From Chloroflexota bacterium (lineage in GTDB: Bacteria > Chloroflexota > Dehalococcoidia > Lucifugimonadales > JADFKI01): a stretch of DNA of 12,364 bases. The position numbers were made by a program, and so were the translations under genes. The notes under the pieces are model-generated. The model was not told the DNA's origin. It made no database searches and worked only from the letters and a program-made list of their open reading frames with translations. The first letter of the stretch is position 1. Each line of letters opens with the position of its first letter. The DNA lies in the NCBI GenBank assembly GCA_022565015.1, contig JADFKI010000083.1:1-12364 (forward strand), in the 5' to 3' direction. This document shows positions 11,510 to 12,364 of this stretch, one piece after another.

Positions 11510-12262
11510 ATGAGACTTGAAGGCAAGGTAGCGATAATAAGCGGGGGCGCACGCGGCATGGGCGCAACCGAGGCCCGCATGTTCGCGAAGGAGGGGGCGA
11601 AGGTCGTGTTCGGCGACGTGCGAGACGACCTTGGCAAGCAGGTGGAGGCCGAGATCAACGAGTCGAGCGGGGAAGCGATCTACGTTTCGCTGGACGTTAC
11701 CGATGTGTCATCGTGGCAAAACGCCGTCGATACGGCGGTGTCGCGGTTCGGAAAGCTCGACATCCTCGTGAACAACGCCGGAATCGTCAACAACCAATCT
11801 CGCGACGATGCGACAGCCGAGGAATGGGACCGCGTGATGGACGTGAATGCCAAGGGTGTATTTCTCGGCACCAAGGTGGCGATTCCCGAGATGCGCAAGG
11901 CCGGTGGCGGCTCCATCGTAAACATATCGTCCATTTCGGGCATGGTAGGCCAGCATGGAATTCACCCTGGATACAACGCATCCAAGGGCGCGGTACGGCT
12001 TCTGACCAAGTCCACGGCCATTCAGTACGCAAGCGACGGCATTCGAGCTAACTCGGTGCATCCAGGCCCTATAGCCACACCAATGACCGAGGCTAGTCGG
12101 GCAGACCCCGAACGATACAATAACAGTATCAGCCGTACACCCATGGGACGCTACGGCCAGCCCGAAGACATCGCCTATGGAGTGCTGTTCCTCGCGTCGG
12201 ACGAGTCGTCTTACATGACTGGCAGCGAGCTAGTCATCGATGGCGGCTACACGGCCCAGTAG
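11510..12262 (+). CDS. Short-chain dehydrogenase/reductase (classical)
   Basis: A 250-residue SDR of standard length. It has S-G-G-A-R-G-M-G (11-18) for the cofactor, Asp36 at the end of strand 2 (F-G-D-V), which favours NAD(H), N-N-A-G (88-91), and the full catalytic set Asn113, Ser141, Tyr155 and Lys159 (Y-N-A-S-K). P-G at 185-186 and the closing V-I-D-G-G-Y-T-A-Q are also typical. It should be a cytoplasmic NAD(H)-dependent alcohol/ketone oxidoreductase; the substrate is open, as for most FabG/glucose-dehydrogenase-like SDRs. AGGGAGG seven bases before the ATG gives a strong, unambiguous start. It is only a distant relative of the minus-strand SDR at 2349-3161, whose catalytic residues differ. 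The gene to its right is not visible. Confidence 0.93.
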   Translation: MRLEGKVAIISGGARGMGATEARMFAKEGAKVVFGDVRDDLGKQVEAEINESSGEAIYVSLDVTDVSSWQNAVDTAVSRFGKLDILVNNAGIVNNQSRDDATAEEWDRVMDVNAKGVFLGTKVAIPEMRKAGGGSIVNISSISGMVGQHGIHPGYNASKGAVRLLTKSTAIQYASDGIRANSVHPGPIATPMTEASRADPERYNNSISRTPMGRYGQPEDIAYGVLFLASDESSYMTGSELVIDGGYTAQ

Positions 12263-12364
12263 CTGCATTTGAACTTACGACAACGGAGCAGAAGTAACTG
12301 ACAGCGCCGCCCCATGAGCATTCGCTATGGCTCCCAGAGCTTCCCTTGCGCAACAAACACCGCA

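Noticed and set aside
12313..12364. Possible start of a next gene at the right edge
   Set aside because: ATG codons at 12313 and nearby lack a Shine-Dalgarno and only about 17 codons are visible; a minus-strand gene end is equally possible.

Overview
The window looks like a stretch of bacterial chromosome interrupted by mobile DNA. The gene mix (two short-chain dehydrogenases, a MaoC-type hydratase, a metal-dependent amidohydrolase, hemerythrin-like proteins and large serine recombinases) resembles Chloroflexota of the Dehalococcoidia/SAR202 type. That placement is an inference from gene content; no marker gene is present to prove it.

Left part (1-5670), chromosome-like. The 3' end of a MaoC-like hydratase gene converges on a minus-strand gene for a secreted GlcG/HbpS-like (DUF336) protein, with a strong hairpin terminator between them. 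A non-coding tract of about 1.1 kb follows. It carries a good promoter for the DUF336 gene and three copies of a roughly 190-bp repeat built from small hairpins. Then come two minus-strand genes, an alpha/beta hydrolase and a short-chain dehydrogenase, probably one operon. The dehydrogenase has unusual catalytic residues. Divergent from them, across a spacer with a perfect 17-bp palindrome, are two tandem paralogous hemerythrin-like genes.

Middle part (5667-9570), mobile. Two large serine recombinase genes lie in tandem on the minus strand. The first has a C-terminal tail encoded by a fourth, partial copy of the hairpin repeat, so that repeat may be its target site. The second is broken by a one-base frameshift in a GGG run. 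It is preceded by a small excisionase-like helix-turn-helix gene that overlaps it by ATGA and has a near-consensus promoter. The reading frame of the second recombinase runs through the 3' half of a tRNA-Asp gene, which looks like an attachment-site core.

Right part (9571-12364). A metal-dependent amidohydrolase gene with an altered HxH motif is flanked by imperfect direct repeats. Next come a 13-bp inverted repeat, the 3' half of a tRNA-Gln gene, a pair of mutually exclusive hairpins, and a canonical short-chain dehydrogenase with a strong ribosome-binding site. Two tRNA genes cut at the anticodon, two recombinases, a partial repeat at one recombinase end and direct repeats around the amidohydrolase suggest repeated integration at this locus. 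I did not find a recognisable new defence or metabolic system. The most distinctive signals are the recombinase/attachment-site structures and the odd active sites.
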